From Acidimicrobiaceae bacterium (GTDB taxonomy: Bacteria; Actinomycetota; Acidimicrobiia; Acidimicrobiales; RAAP-2), in contig PLNQ01000081.1 of the NCBI GenBank assembly GCA_003141815.1, forward strand, positions 1-34,261: a stretch of DNA of 34,261 nucleotides, written 5' to 3'. Under the pieces are notes generated by a model, which saw only the letters and a program-made list of their open reading frames with translations, was not told the DNA's origin and made no database searches. Both the position numbers and the translations under genes were made by a program. Numbering within the stretch: the stretch's first letter is position 1; each line of letters begins with the position of its first letter. Below are positions 23,502 through 31,220 of this stretch, in pieces.

Positions 23502-24256
23502 GACTCGACATTGTCACTGATGGAAAAGATCCGCTGGGCGTTGCCGCCGAGGATGGCCTCCCGCTGTTGCTGACCGACATGCAGATACTGCACCCGGAGC
23601 TTTTCGAAACCCATGTCGAAGACCGGCGCGGCGCTGGCGAAGAGCAGCCGCTCGAACCCGAACGTGGCGGCGACCTTCTGCAGGAAGTCTTCTCGGTAAA
23701 CCCCGCTGGTGTGCAGGTAGACGTTGTCCAAGCTGAGTGCGGACTCGGCATCCATCTGGGACAGACCCGAAATGTTGTACTGGCCGCCATTCGTCATGAT
23801 GATCGGAACGCTCGGGCACCATCGCGCGAACTCAGCGACCTGCGTCGGCTCGCTGAGCCAAGGGTATCCTGACGCGACAATGACGGGGATGTCCAGTTCC
23901 TCGGCTAGGTGGGCAAAGGGGACCAAGCGTCGGTCGTTGATGCGGAAGTGCTCCTCCGCCGGATGCAGAACCAGACCGCGGTGACTCAGCGAGCGAACGG
24001 ACCGTTGGAGGAGATCCAGGCCGCCCTGGCCGTCCCACGGATCCACCCGGCACAGACCCATGAGCCGGCCTGCCGAGCGCTCCACGCACGCTGCTAGTTC
24101 CTCGTTGGCCCGCACGAAGTCGTGGTCGACCGGATGTGCGATAGCGGCAAGAGTGACGTCGACACCCTCGCGTTCACAGCGTTCCAGGGCCGCCTCCTCG
24201 GATAGTTCGACACCGAAACGTGACGTCCCCAAGGTGATGAGCGAGTCAATGATCAC
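23498..24256 (-). CDS. amidohydrolase-fold protein lacking metal ligands (probable pseudoenzyme)
   Basis: A 252-residue protein clearly related to the adjacent amidohydrolase in layout and local sequence, of the ACMSD/amidohydro-rel TIM-barrel group. However, the metal-binding positions are lost. HxH after the first strand reads IIDSLITLG, the barrel His region LFHCGD is replaced by VIVASGYP, GHMGG reads MTNGGQ, and the final FGSD reads FASA. Only LHP is kept. GTG 24256 overlaps the upstream stop in GTGA. The longer frame runs inside the neighbour. Because it is co-translated with an intact paralogue and has no disruption, a non-catalytic partner subunit is more likely than decay. A metal-independent hydrolase is another possibility. 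Confidence 0.8.
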   Translation of the reverse strand: MIIDSLITLGTSRFGVELSEEAALERCEREGVDVTLAAIAHPVDHDFVRANEELAACVERSAGRLMGLCRVDPWDGQGGLDLLQRSVRSLSHRGLVLHPAEEHFRINDRRLVPFAHLAEELDIPVIVASGYPWLSEPTQVAEFARWCPSVPIIMTNGGQYNISGLSQMDAESALSLDNVYLHTSGVYREDFLQKVAATFGFERLLFASAAPVFDMGFEKLRVQYLHVGQQQREAILGGNAQRIFSISDNVES

Positions 24257-24993
24257 GATGCCAGCCCCAACAACTTCTCGGCGTTCAGACCTAGGACCAG
24301 CTCTTCCTGCGAGGCCGTGAGTCCAGCAAGGACGACCTTCTGCCGCTCCAGCACGGGCGAGCACACCGGTCCGTCGCTGCCGAAGATAACGCGTTCGGGC
24401 CCGATGCGGTCGACGGCCTCCTTGATCTTGTCCGGATACGGCATTGCGGAGGTTTCGAGCACGATGTTGGGGTATCGGTCGGCCACCGCAATTGCCTCGT
24501 CAACGTGAAAGTAACCGCCCATGTGGCCCAGGATGATGGTCGCCTCGGGGCACGCCGCCGCCGCCGGCGCAATCGACAAGGGGGTGGTCATCGGCTCGTC
24601 ACCGCAATGAAACAGCGTGGGCACTGCATGCTCTGCCGCGACGCGGATCAATCGGAGGGTGTCCTCGCCGCTCGGGTGGGCAATGCTGGTGACGGGGTGC
24701 AGTTTCAGTCCGCGAAAGCCGTACTCGCTGATCGCGAGCTTGAGCAGGCGGACGGCCTCGTCCTGGTACCACGGGTGGATGCGCGCGAAAGGGTAAAGGC
24801 GGCCTGGGAACTCCGTGCATGCCCCTGCGATCAGCTCTAACGCCTTGGGATTCAACGCTGGCAGGTCCGTTATCGTCATGATCGCCGCCGCGTGGACCCC
24901 CGCCTCGTCCATACTCGCGACGCACTGAGCCGCCGACATGTGCCAGCCGAGAGCTGGGATGTCGTCTACGTGCATGTGCATGTCGATAATCAC
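24253..24993 (-). CDS. amidohydrolase family metal-dependent hydrolase
   Basis: A 246-residue amidohydrolase of the amidohydro-rel (ACMSD-like) group with all expected metal-site elements: HMH after the first strand (VIIDMHMHVDD), LKLHP (about 103), LFHCGD (about 140), GHMGG and FGSDGP (about 208). Members hydrolyse or decarboxylate small cyclic or aromatic acids and lactones. GTG 24993 is preferred over the upstream ATG because AAGGAGG lies 6 bases upstream and the family begins with this strand. It is encoded in a minus-strand operon together with its degenerate paralogue and an imidazolonepropionase-like hydrolase. Codon and base use is more GC-rich than in the island to the left, which fits a different origin. 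Confidence 0.86.
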   Translation of the reverse strand: MIIDMHMHVDDIPALGWHMSAAQCVASMDEAGVHAAAIMTITDLPALNPKALELIAGACTEFPGRLYPFARIHPWYQDEAVRLLKLAISEYGFRGLKLHPVTSIAHPSGEDTLRLIRVAAEHAVPTLFHCGDEPMTTPLSIAPAAAACPEATIILGHMGGYFHVDEAIAVADRYPNIVLETSAMPYPDKIKEAVDRIGPERVIFGSDGPVCSPVLERQKVVLAGLTASQEELVLGLNAEKLLGLAS

Positions 24994-25021
24994 TGGTTCC
25001 TCCTTATGCGATTGCAACCCG

Positions 25022-26266
25022 TCACGCTATGACCTTGCCGAGTTCGCTGATCGTCTTCTCAATCCACGGCAGCTCCATCAGCCTGCCGCGGCATACCACC
25101 TGAAGCGGTGACCGCAGGAGGGCAAGGTCCTCGCGTGGGTCCTTTGCCACCACGATGAGGTCGGCCGGTCGCCCCACGTCCACAACGCCCACGCGGCCGC
25201 CGATGAGGGCACCTGCACGGGAGGTGGCAGTGCGTAAGGCCGTTACCGGGCTCATGCCAGCCCCGCAATACATCAGGAGTTCATCGACCAGTCCGCCGAT
25301 CGGGTTCAGAGCTGTCCCAGCATCTGTCCCAGCGGCGATCCGCACCCCCGCCACGATCGCCCTTCGGGTGCTCTCGCGGTACGTCTCCCGAACGTCGAGG
25401 CTCTTGCTAACCGTTGTCTCCGGAATTCCGAGACCCGGCGCGATTCGATTCAGAGCGCTGACTGTCGGCACCAAGGTGGCTGTGCTCTGCTGCAGCGCCT
25501 TCAACGCGACGTCGTCGACGAAGGCGGCATGCTCGATACTGTCCACCCCGGCCGACAGTGCAGCACGGATGCCAGCCGAAGTGTGTGCGTGCGCCGCGAC
25601 CGGCACGCCCCGCTGGTGGGCCTCCTCCACGGCAGCGGTCATCTCCTCCAGCGTGAGTTGGCTCGCTCCCGGATCACCGGGGGTCGAGATACCTCCCGTC
25701 GCGATTACCTTGATGACCTGGGCGCCGGCGTCGATTTGCTCGCGAACGGCCGTGCGCACCTCCGCCGGTCCGTTGGCCTCCCGGGCGTATTCACAAAAGT
25801 GGCCACCCCTGACCGTGATCGCCTGACCCGCAGCCGAAACGCGCGGCCCTGTGATCATCCCTTGCTCTACCCGCGCCGCGTAGTCCAAGACGAGGTGATC
25901 CGCGCACCCGAGGTCCCGAACGGTGGTGATGCCGCCGCGCAGGGCAAGCAAACCGTTGTGCAGGCATGTCAGCGAACGGACGAGCGGCGTTTGGCGCCAG
26001 TGGGAGTAGGCGTCTGGGTGGGCGGCGAGGTCGAAGTGCACGTGGCAGTCAATGAGTCCGGGGACGACGAAGCCTCCATGCAGATCCAGGGTCTGCACCT
26101 CGGCTGCGGGCTCAGGGCCGACACCCGTGTCGAGTTCCCTGATGATCCCGTCGACGATAAGCAGCCGCCGGAAAGCCCTGTCCTGCAGTTCCTCCCCTAC
26201 CAGTGCGAACCCGTTCGTCAGAACCAGGGGGGCGGACCGACTCTGGCCGGCCCTTTGCTCATTCAC
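25022..26266 (-). CDS. imidazolonepropionase-like amidohydrolase
   Basis: A metal-dependent hydrolase of about 414 residues of the composite-barrel amidohydrolase class, in the imidazolonepropionase/prolidase-like subgroup. Features in order are a small N-terminal beta-domain (VLTNGFALVGEE, LIVDGIIREL) and metal ligands VDCHVHFD-type in GLIDCHVHFDL. Then come the bridging Lys in VIKVIATGG, AAHAHTSAG, IEHAAF, and the catalytic Asp in AAGTDAGT. The end shows the family-typical GVVDVGRPADLIVVAKDP. GTG 26266 has AGGATC upstream. ATG 26293 is possible but lies 3 bases from the IS gene, and the 300-base open frame beyond that is antisense to the transposase. The IS appears to have landed in its promoter region. 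Confidence 0.85.
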   Translation of the reverse strand: MNEQRAGQSRSAPLVLTNGFALVGEELQDRAFRRLLIVDGIIRELDTGVGPEPAAEVQTLDLHGGFVVPGLIDCHVHFDLAAHPDAYSHWRQTPLVRSLTCLHNGLLALRGGITTVRDLGCADHLVLDYAARVEQGMITGPRVSAAGQAITVRGGHFCEYAREANGPAEVRTAVREQIDAGAQVIKVIATGGISTPGDPGASQLTLEEMTAAVEEAHQRGVPVAAHAHTSAGIRAALSAGVDSIEHAAFVDDVALKALQQSTATLVPTVSALNRIAPGLGIPETTVSKSLDVRETYRESTRRAIVAGVRIAAGTDAGTALNPIGGLVDELLMYCGAGMSPVTALRTATSRAGALIGGRVGVVDVGRPADLIVVAKDPREDLALLRSPLQVVCRGRLMELPWIEKTISELGKVIA

Positions 26267-26293
26267 CGGACTGATCCTAGTGTAGTGATTCAT

Positions 26294-27246
26294 TTTTAGT
26301 TGGTGATTGCCTCGAGGGCCACGCGCCCTCGACGAACCTTCTCGAGAATGCTCTCGGCCGTGGCGACCCACACGAAGGGCTTGGAGTTGTCGTTGTTCGC
26401 TTTCAAGTAGGTCTCGATTGTGGCGATGAGGTCGGGCACCGAAGGAAACACGCCACGTCGAATCGCCTTGTCGGTGATCTCGCGGAACCACCGCTCGACG
26501 AGATTGAGCCACGAGCTGGACGTTGGGGTGAAGTGCAAGTGGAACCGTGGATGCTTGGCCAACCACGTTTTGACGTTGGGGTGTTTGTGGGTGGCGTAGT
26601 TATCCAAGATGAGATGGACATGCAGGTCCTTGGGGACTTCGCGGTCGACGCGATGCAGGAACTTGAGAAACCCTTCGCGGCGGTGGCGAGGCAGACACTC
26701 GCCGATCACCACGCCGGTGAGCACGTTCAGCGCGGCGAAGAGCGTGGTGGTGCCGTTTCGTTTGTAGTCGTGGGTCATCGTGCCGGCGCGCCCCTTCTTC
26801 ATTGGCAGCGATGGTTGTGTTCGGTCCAGCGCCTGGATCTGGCTCTTTTCGTCCATGCACAGCACCACGGCCTGATCGGGCGGGTTCAGGTAGAGCCCCA
26901 CCACGTCGATGAGTTTCTCCTCGAAGTGCTTGTCAGAAGAGAGCTTGAACGACTTGACCAAGTGAGGTTTGAGTCCTCGCGCGGACCAGACTCGCTGCAC
27001 GGTGGCCGCACTCACGCCCGCGGCCTTGGCCATCGACCGGCAGCTCCAGTGCGTCTCACCCCCGGGCGTTGCCTCTTGGGTTAAGCGCACGATCTCGTCG
27101 ATCTTCCCTGCGGGGATGGTGGGCTTTCGACCTCGACCGGCCCGAATACACGCCCCGAGCGCCTGCTCAACCTCCATCTGTGGCATCAACAACTTTGCCA
27201 TCACGCCTCCTGTCGAAAACATGTATCGATTTGGTACGGAGATACT
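26294..27246 (-). mobile_element. IS630-type insertion, ends not resolved
   Basis: One transposase gene fills the interval. I could not find convincing terminal inverted repeats or a TA duplication by eye, so the limits given are only the room between the amidohydrolase start and att-like copy C. The element separates the amidohydrolase operon from the defence block. Confidence 0.45.
26296..27201 (-). CDS. IS630 family transposase
   Basis: A 301-residue DDE transposase. The N-terminal helix-turn-helix region includes [17 protein letters not shown] and [17 protein letters not shown]. The catalytic triad is D117 ([14 protein letters not shown]), D200 ([13 protein letters not shown]) and E236 ([14 protein letters not shown]). 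The D-E spacing of about 35 residues is right for IS630/Tc1-like enzymes, and the triad and frame are intact. ATG 27201 has AGGAGG 4 bases upstream. The 27 extra codons of the longer frame lie in att-like sequence. It is probably active or recently so. Confidence 0.9.
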   Translation of the reverse strand: MAKLLMPQMEVEQALGACIRAGRGRKPTIPAGKIDEIVRLTQEATPGGETHWSCRSMAKAAGVSAATVQRVWSARGLKPHLVKSFKLSSDKHFEEKLIDVVGLYLNPPDQAVVLCMDEKSQIQALDRTQPSLPMKKGRAGTMTHDYKRNGTTTLFAALNVLTGVVIGECLPRHRREGFLKFLHRVDREVPKDLHVHLILDNYATHKHPNVKTWLAKHPRFHLHFTPTSSSWLNLVERWFREITDKAIRRGVFPSVPDLIATIETYLKANNDNSKPFVWVATAESILEKVRRGRVALEAITN

Positions 27247-27440
27247 CGAGGTAATGTGATCCGAACCCTCGATCCCAAGCATGCCATGCCGACTTTTTCA
27301 GTTCGACGGTGGCAGCTAGTGGTTGTACGTGCATGGAATCATTGACGTTTCATTCCACCGACGTTCGCACGCGACTGCACGTAACCATCGGCGTTGCTAA
27401 AGGATTTGATTGGCTTGACCCCTTCTAAAACGTGCAAGGG
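27247..27440 (-). repeat. att-like copy C: degenerate tRNA-Ala 3' half and arm
   Basis: 27247-27287 aligns position by position with the tRNA-Ala 3' half of copies A and E: GAGGTAA, GATnCGAACCC, GAnCCC, GCATGCCAT. It has about ten substitutions, but the 7-bp ATGCCAT at 27281-27287 is exact. TTGCTAAAGG at 27394 repeats the arm motif of copies B and D. GCAAG at 27434 follows CTTCT by 7 bp, like the extra stem-mimics in copy A. No gene is present in 27202-27500. It appears to open the module carrying the ubiquitin-like system and the two toxin-antitoxin pairs. Confidence 0.5.
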
Positions 27441-27500
27441 GTAGTCACGCGCTGAAGCGATGTCGTGTCCGAAACAAAGATCTCTGTCCGCTCCACGACT

Positions 27501-27953
27501 TCAATGGTGTATCCATTTCAAGATCAAATGGATACTTCGTCGAACGTGAGAGAGCAGTGTTCGAACGCCAAGCGTTGGCGAGTTTTCTTTGTCTGGGTGA
27601 TCTATTTCGCGTTCCTCGAAGAAGTCCGACAACGATCTGGCGTCCTTGTTTCGGACCTCGTTGATTTCCTTCTTCGTGAATCCTCGCGCCCACCGTATTT
27701 GGTTGGCTGTAATCCAGTAGTGGGATTGGCAAGGATATTCCCAATTGCCAATGGATGGTTGAAGGGAAATGTGCTCCCCGTCATAATGCAATGTCCACTC
27801 GGCGGGACTAAGGGGAAGGACGACCCGGTTCCCGCATCCGCAGGGACACAAATGAACTGTCGTGGCGTAGCGCATCGATACGTAGAGAATCCCTTGCTCA
27901 AGTTCTCGCGGTACGAACTCCACGAACTCCGGCAAAAGCGCGGAACTACGCAT
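27501..27953 (-). CDS. DUF6527 family protein
   Basis: A protein of about 150 residues matching DUF6527, with the opening FVEFVPRELEQGILYVSMRYATTVH and a cysteine cluster CPCGCG. It continues LPLSPAEWTLHYDG, LQPSIGNWEYPCQSHYWI, and QIRWARGF. The CxCxC...CxSH pattern suggests a bound metal in a treble-clef or ribbon-type fold. DUF6527 genes commonly sit beside ThiF-type E1 and multiubiquitin-domain genes in bacterial ubiquitin-like operons, as here. A substrate-recruiting or E3-like role has been suggested only by such context. ATG 27953 follows the ThiF stop (27958-27956) closely, and a TTG at 27959 overlapping that stop is an alternative. The lysine- and histidine-rich tail after residue 115 is variable. 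Confidence 0.75.
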   Translation of the reverse strand: MRSSALLPEFVEFVPRELEQGILYVSMRYATTVHLCPCGCGNRVVLPLSPAEWTLHYDGEHISLQPSIGNWEYPCQSHYWITANQIRWARGFTKKEINEVRNKDARSLSDFFEEREIDHPDKENSPTLGVRTLLSHVRRSIHLILKWIHH

Positions 27954-27955
27954 CG

Positions 27956-29115
27956 TCAATGCTCGTTCAGCAGATGATTTCCGTCGAGCGTGTAAACGCT
28001 TGAGAACTCATCTTCAAAGTCAAAATAAGCGCCCATATGGCGCTTCCAGCGAATTACGGCCAACGCCGCGGCAAGCATGTTCAGGTCGGCGAGCTGAATA
28101 TTGCGATCGTACTCGTCCTTCCCATCAGCGAAAGACAGTTCTTCGAGCGACCTCTTGGATCGCTCTCCAACTGCAGATGTCGTTCGGACCAGACCGCCGA
28201 GACTGTCATTGGACTGATACACGCCGATGCCGCTGTCAATAAAAGGCACGCCATATTCCAATAGCTTCTCAACAACGAGCTTCTTCCCAACGCCAGCGTC
28301 GACGCATAGGAATGCGAAGTCAAACCCACGAAGTACATCGACATTTTCTTCAGTCAAGTATTCGGAGTGCGCGATAATTCCACGTCGCATGATTTCATAT
28401 TTGAGCTTTAGAAAGTCGGCCTTGTTGGTTCTCACCTCGAGTTCGGTGAGTGATACAGCTCCAGGGATTCGAAAAGCATTGTGAGTGAAGAGCCTGTCCC
28501 CGTCAAAAGATGAATTTCGGAGATTGGTACCTTTGCGAGGAGGTCCAGTACGTAGGAGCCTGTTCCGCCAACTCCGATGATCGCAACCTTGGCAACTTTG
28601 AGCTTCTCGACTGCGGCTCCGATCATTGCCCTACTCGTCGCTGAGTCGAAGTACCTAAATGGGGAATCGACGTCGTCCCTAATGGGAATTGGCGTCGAAG
28701 TGGTGGTGAATGCGGGATCAAGCAATCGTGCGAATGCACCTATCATGTTCGCGTACGTCGACATCTTGTCGAAGTAGTCCGCATATCCTTCTGGAGGTTT
28801 TTGCGAAAAACTGCACGTCGCGATTAGACCTGACCCAAGGTTGATCTCTCGACGCTCGGACAATATATTCGTCAGTTCGCTGCCGTCTGCATCGCAGGGG
28901 ACATCTCCGATGAAGTAAACAACGTGAGATCCCGGGCGTGCAGTCGCTTCTCCTTCCAACGTCAGCTCGGACACGAGCGTGCCGTACTTGACCAGCCGCG
29001 TCGAGTTCACGTAGGGAGTCCGAAGAAGCAAATAAGAACCGACGATGCTCACGTCGTAGCCCTCCTGCTGCAGACGCAGCAGATCGGGACTACGACTTGC
29101 TAGTCGCCTTAACAT
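27956..29115 (-). pseudogene. ThiF/E1-like adenylyltransferase with DUF6791-type N-terminus, frameshifted
   Basis: The N-terminal part (29115 to about 28505) has a DUF6791-type region (EGYDVSIVGSYLLLRTPYVN, GTLVSELTLEGE, HVVYFIGDVPC). The ThiF Rossmann start VAIIGVGGTGSYVLDLLAK follows. At a run of four T on the minus strand (about 28505-28508) the frame breaks. With one extra T the protein would continue HLFDGDRLFTHNAFRIPGA, the expected E1 motif, and run to the stop at 27956 through FAFLCVDAGVGKK and FIDSGIGVY. So one base is missing. Read through, the product would be about 386 residues, a normal length. No canonical catalytic Cys segment is obvious. The site is not a standard -1 slippery heptamer, so a real mutation or a sequencing indel is more likely than programmed shifting. 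Its start overlaps the ubiquitin-like gene by 26 bases. Confidence 0.78.
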
Positions 29116-29371
29116 TGAAGATCGTTCCGCGATGCTTTACTGTCACGCTTTCGCCAGGAGCAAGGGAGCCTTCGCGAGGGTGCTCCGCGTTACGGAACGT
29201 GACCGTGTACCGCGTATCGGGACCCGCCGGCTCCGGGTACGCGATGTGGACGATCTCCTCATAAGAGACGTGAGCTCGGTCTAGATCGTGAGACTGAGCA
29301 TTCACAATGATTTCGAAATCCCTCCCGTGCTCCTCTGCGGGGTTATCTCCGTTTTCGTCGGGTGCAGCCAT
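29090..29371 (-). CDS. multiubiquitin-domain (ubiquitin-like) protein
   Basis: A 93-residue protein with a beta-grasp pattern like the bacterial multiubiquitin domain: FEIIVNAQSHDLDRAHVSYEE, IVHIAYPEP, YTVTFRNAEHPREGSLAPG, then ESVTVKHRGTIFNVKATSKS. Only one domain copy is present, and the C-terminus is SKS, not GlyGly. This is also usual in this family and leaves the conjugation chemistry open. ATG 29371 is chosen because AGGAAGG lies 8 bases upstream. The longer frame to 29392 has no such site. It leads a three-gene minus-strand operon with the E1-like gene and DUF6527, an arrangement known from bacterial ubiquitin-like conjugation loci. Some related loci act in phage defence. Confidence 0.8.
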   Translation of the reverse strand: MAAPDENGDNPAEEHGRDFEIIVNAQSHDLDRAHVSYEEIVHIAYPEPAGPDTRYTVTFRNAEHPREGSLAPGESVTVKHRGTIFNVKATSKS

Positions 29372-29430
29372 GACTTGGGCCTTCCTATGCATCGGGTGGC
29401 GATCATCGTGGTGTTGTCGTCACATGTTCC

Positions 29431-29449
29431 ATATACCATAACGGTATAT
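29431..29449. promoter_or_regulatory. palindrome in the divergent promoter region
   Basis: ATATACC and GGTATAT flank ATAAC in the 128-bp gap between the ubiquitin-like operon (leftward) and higBA-like genes (rightward). AT-rich -10-like sequences surround it. It is a natural operator for the HigA-type antitoxin and could couple expression of both operons. Confidence 0.5.
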
Positions 29450-29499
29450 AAAAATAAGCATACACCATATTCGTTCATGATATTTACTAGGCTTCGAAC

Positions 29500-29838
29500 A
29501 TGGAGGTGGTCTTTGAGCATGCCCGGCTGGGCAAAATCTGCAATGACCATAAGCAAATGACTCGGAAGTTTGGGGCTGAAAGGGCCCGCGTCCTCGGGCG
29601 AAGGCTTTTGCAGCTACTAGCGGCGGGTTGCCTGGAGGATCTTAGAAGCGCTCCTGGGCGGTGTCATCAGTTGAAGGGAGACGCTGACGGTCTGTTGAGT
29701 CTCGATCTCGATGGACCCTTCCGGCTGATATTTCGCCCAACGTCGGATCCGCCACCATCGAAGTCCGATGGGGGTCTCGAATGGGGGCAGGTCACCGAAG
29801 TGACGATCGTAGAAATTTTGGACACACATGAGAAGTAG
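29500..29838 (+). CDS. RelE/HigB-like toxin
   Basis: A 112-residue RelE/ParE-superfamily toxin of the HigB/'killer protein' group: MEVVFEHARLGKICND at the start, LGRRLLQLLAA, then the core LKGDADGLLSLDLDGPFRLIFRP and VTIVEILDTHEK at the end. HigB toxins cleave mRNA on the ribosome. Toxin-before-antitoxin order is typical for higBA. The ATG at 29500 has no strong ribosome site, which keeps toxin output low. The antitoxin gene starts 17 bases after its stop. Confidence 0.82.
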   Translation: MEVVFEHARLGKICNDHKQMTRKFGAERARVLGRRLLQLLAAGCLEDLRSAPGRCHQLKGDADGLLSLDLDGPFRLIFRPTSDPPPSKSDGGLEWGQVTEVTIVEILDTHEK

Positions 29839-29855
29839 GAAAGGAGGCGATGTCA

Positions 29856-30941
29856 ATGACTGGGAGTGAGAGCATTCGATTCAATCCGGACTATGCCGTC
29901 GAGCCAGGCGAGACTCTCGCCGAAGTCTTGGAAGAGCGCGGCATGACTCAAGCCGAGCTCGCGCGGAGGACTGGTCTATCTACCAAACATATAAATCAGG
30001 TCATTAAGGGTGCAGCATCAATCACCGCCGAGACTGCGTTGAAGTTGGAGAGGGTGACGCTAATCCCAGCTCGTTTTTGGACGAATCTCGAGACTCAATA
30101 TCGCGATGCGAAGTCTCGCGAAGAAGAGTCCCTGGCGTTGGAAACTGAAATACCTTGGCTCAAAGACCTGCCGATCAAATATCTTCAAGATCGTGACTGG
30201 ATCCCGAAAATTACTGGGCCGGATTTAGTGCGTTCCGTCTTCGAGTTCTTTGGAGTGGCGAGTCGGGATGCTTGGGCTACCGTCTGGGCGACTCCAACTG
30301 GATACCGGATGTCTCGAGTTCATGAAAGCAATGGTTACTCGCTGGCTTCATGGCTCAGGATCGCTGAGCTTGAGGCTTCAAAGGTCGAGGCGATGCCGTT
30401 CGATCGCAAGGGCTTGCAAGTTGCACTTCCCAACTTGCGGCACCTGACAAGACGAAGTGTTGAGGAGTGGTATCCACGTCTCATTGAAGAGTGTGCGTCG
30501 GTCGGAGTTGTTGTTGTGTTAGAACCGGAAGTTCCTGGTAGCCGTGTCTGTGGCGCAGTTCGATGGGTTGACAGCGATCGTGTATTGATTGTTATGAGCC
30601 TTAGGCACAAGTGGGCTGACGTATTCTGGTTTTCCTTTTTCCACGAAGTCGCGCATATTCTTCTTCACGACCGCAAAAAACTCACTTTTATTGACGGGCC
30701 GCCTGCGAATGGCGAGACTGACGAACTCGAACTCGAAGCAGATGTTTTCGCTTCTCGAACTTTGATTCCGAGGGAGTTTGAATCGCATCTTCCCATGTTG
30801 CAGTCGCGTTCTGCGATCATTTCGTTTGCAAAAGAAATTGGAATCCATCCAGGAATTGTCGTCGGCCGACTCCAGCATCAGCGATTGCTCCCGTTCAGTC
30901 AACTGAACGACCTGAAGGAGAGGTATGTCTTCTCGGACTAG
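29856..30941 (+). CDS. HigA-like XRE antitoxin fused to ImmA/IrrE metallopeptidase
   Basis: A protein of about 361 residues. Residues about 15-80 form a HigA-type helix-turn-helix (PGETLAEVLEERGMTQAELA, GLSTKHINQVIKG, TALKLERV, PARFWTNLETQYRD). Residues about 190-330 form an ImmA/IrrE-type zinc peptidase with HEVAHILLHD at about 263-272 and the third ligand in ELEADVFASRTLIP. Plain HigA antitoxins are about 100 residues. The fused peptidase could cleave the antitoxin itself or a partner when a trigger is sensed, as ImmA does with its repressor. ATG 29856 has GGAGG 8 bases upstream. ATG 29850 is too close. The probable operator is the palindrome at 29431. Confidence 0.87.
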   Translation: MTGSESIRFNPDYAVEPGETLAEVLEERGMTQAELARRTGLSTKHINQVIKGAASITAETALKLERVTLIPARFWTNLETQYRDAKSREEESLALETEIPWLKDLPIKYLQDRDWIPKITGPDLVRSVFEFFGVASRDAWATVWATPTGYRMSRVHESNGYSLASWLRIAELEASKVEAMPFDRKGLQVALPNLRHLTRRSVEEWYPRLIEECASVGVVVVLEPEVPGSRVCGAVRWVDSDRVLIVMSLRHKWADVFWFSFFHEVAHILLHDRKKLTFIDGPPANGETDELELEADVFASRTLIPREFESHLPMLQSRSAIISFAKEIGIHPGIVVGRLQHQRLLPFSQLNDLKERYVFSD

Positions 30942-31151
30942 GCCCCCTCTTCGCGCTGATTGTCCAATTTTCCTTGCCTGCACTTGCATCTGCTGACATT
31001 TTCTGATTCGCCTTACTGCAGTCCCTTCCCAGAGAATTTGTTCATTGGTTGCCTTGCTGGGATCGAAGGAGGAAAAGGTGGCTTCTCCGTTGTTTGCGCT
31101 GGGCGTTAGAATGTTGCGAATATGCAACTATGGTGTCCTTTTGAACATATG

Positions 31152-31194
31152 TTGCCTATTTACTACTTCCACGTATAATGGTCGGGAAGTAGTA
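31152..31194 (+). promoter_or_regulatory. hipBA-type promoter with overlapping operator
   Basis: TTGCCT (31152-31157) and a perfect TATAAT (31174-31179) are 16 bp apart. The -10 lies inside an inverted repeat TACTACTTCC (31161-31170) / GGAAGTAGTA (31185-31194). The palindrome AACATATGTT (31144-31153) and the dyad GTTGC-6-GCAAC (31113-31128) lie upstream. Binding of the antitoxin would cover the promoter, so autorepression is likely. The 279-bp gap before hipB-like 31221 otherwise holds nothing recognised. Confidence 0.65.
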
Positions 31195-31220
31195 TTTGTG
31201 CAACATTGGGAGGACCGGAT

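Noticed and set aside
26268-26566. N-terminal extension of the imidazolonepropionase-like gene
   Set aside because: These codons are antisense to the transposase, and the enzyme's own N-terminal domain is complete from 26266.
27247-27440. IS terminal inverted repeat next to the transposase start
   Set aside because: The sequence aligns better with the tRNA-Ala 3' half than with the other side of the transposase, and no inverted match was found near 26280.
28500-28512. Programmed -1 frameshift in the E1-like gene
   Set aside because: CTTTTG is not a standard X XXY YYZ slippery heptamer and no downstream stimulating structure is evident. A one-base deletion is simpler.
29302-29556. 84-residue minus-strand ORF upstream of the ubiquitin-like gene
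   Set aside because: It spans the divergent promoter and palindrome, and overlaps both flanking gene starts without a ribosome site.
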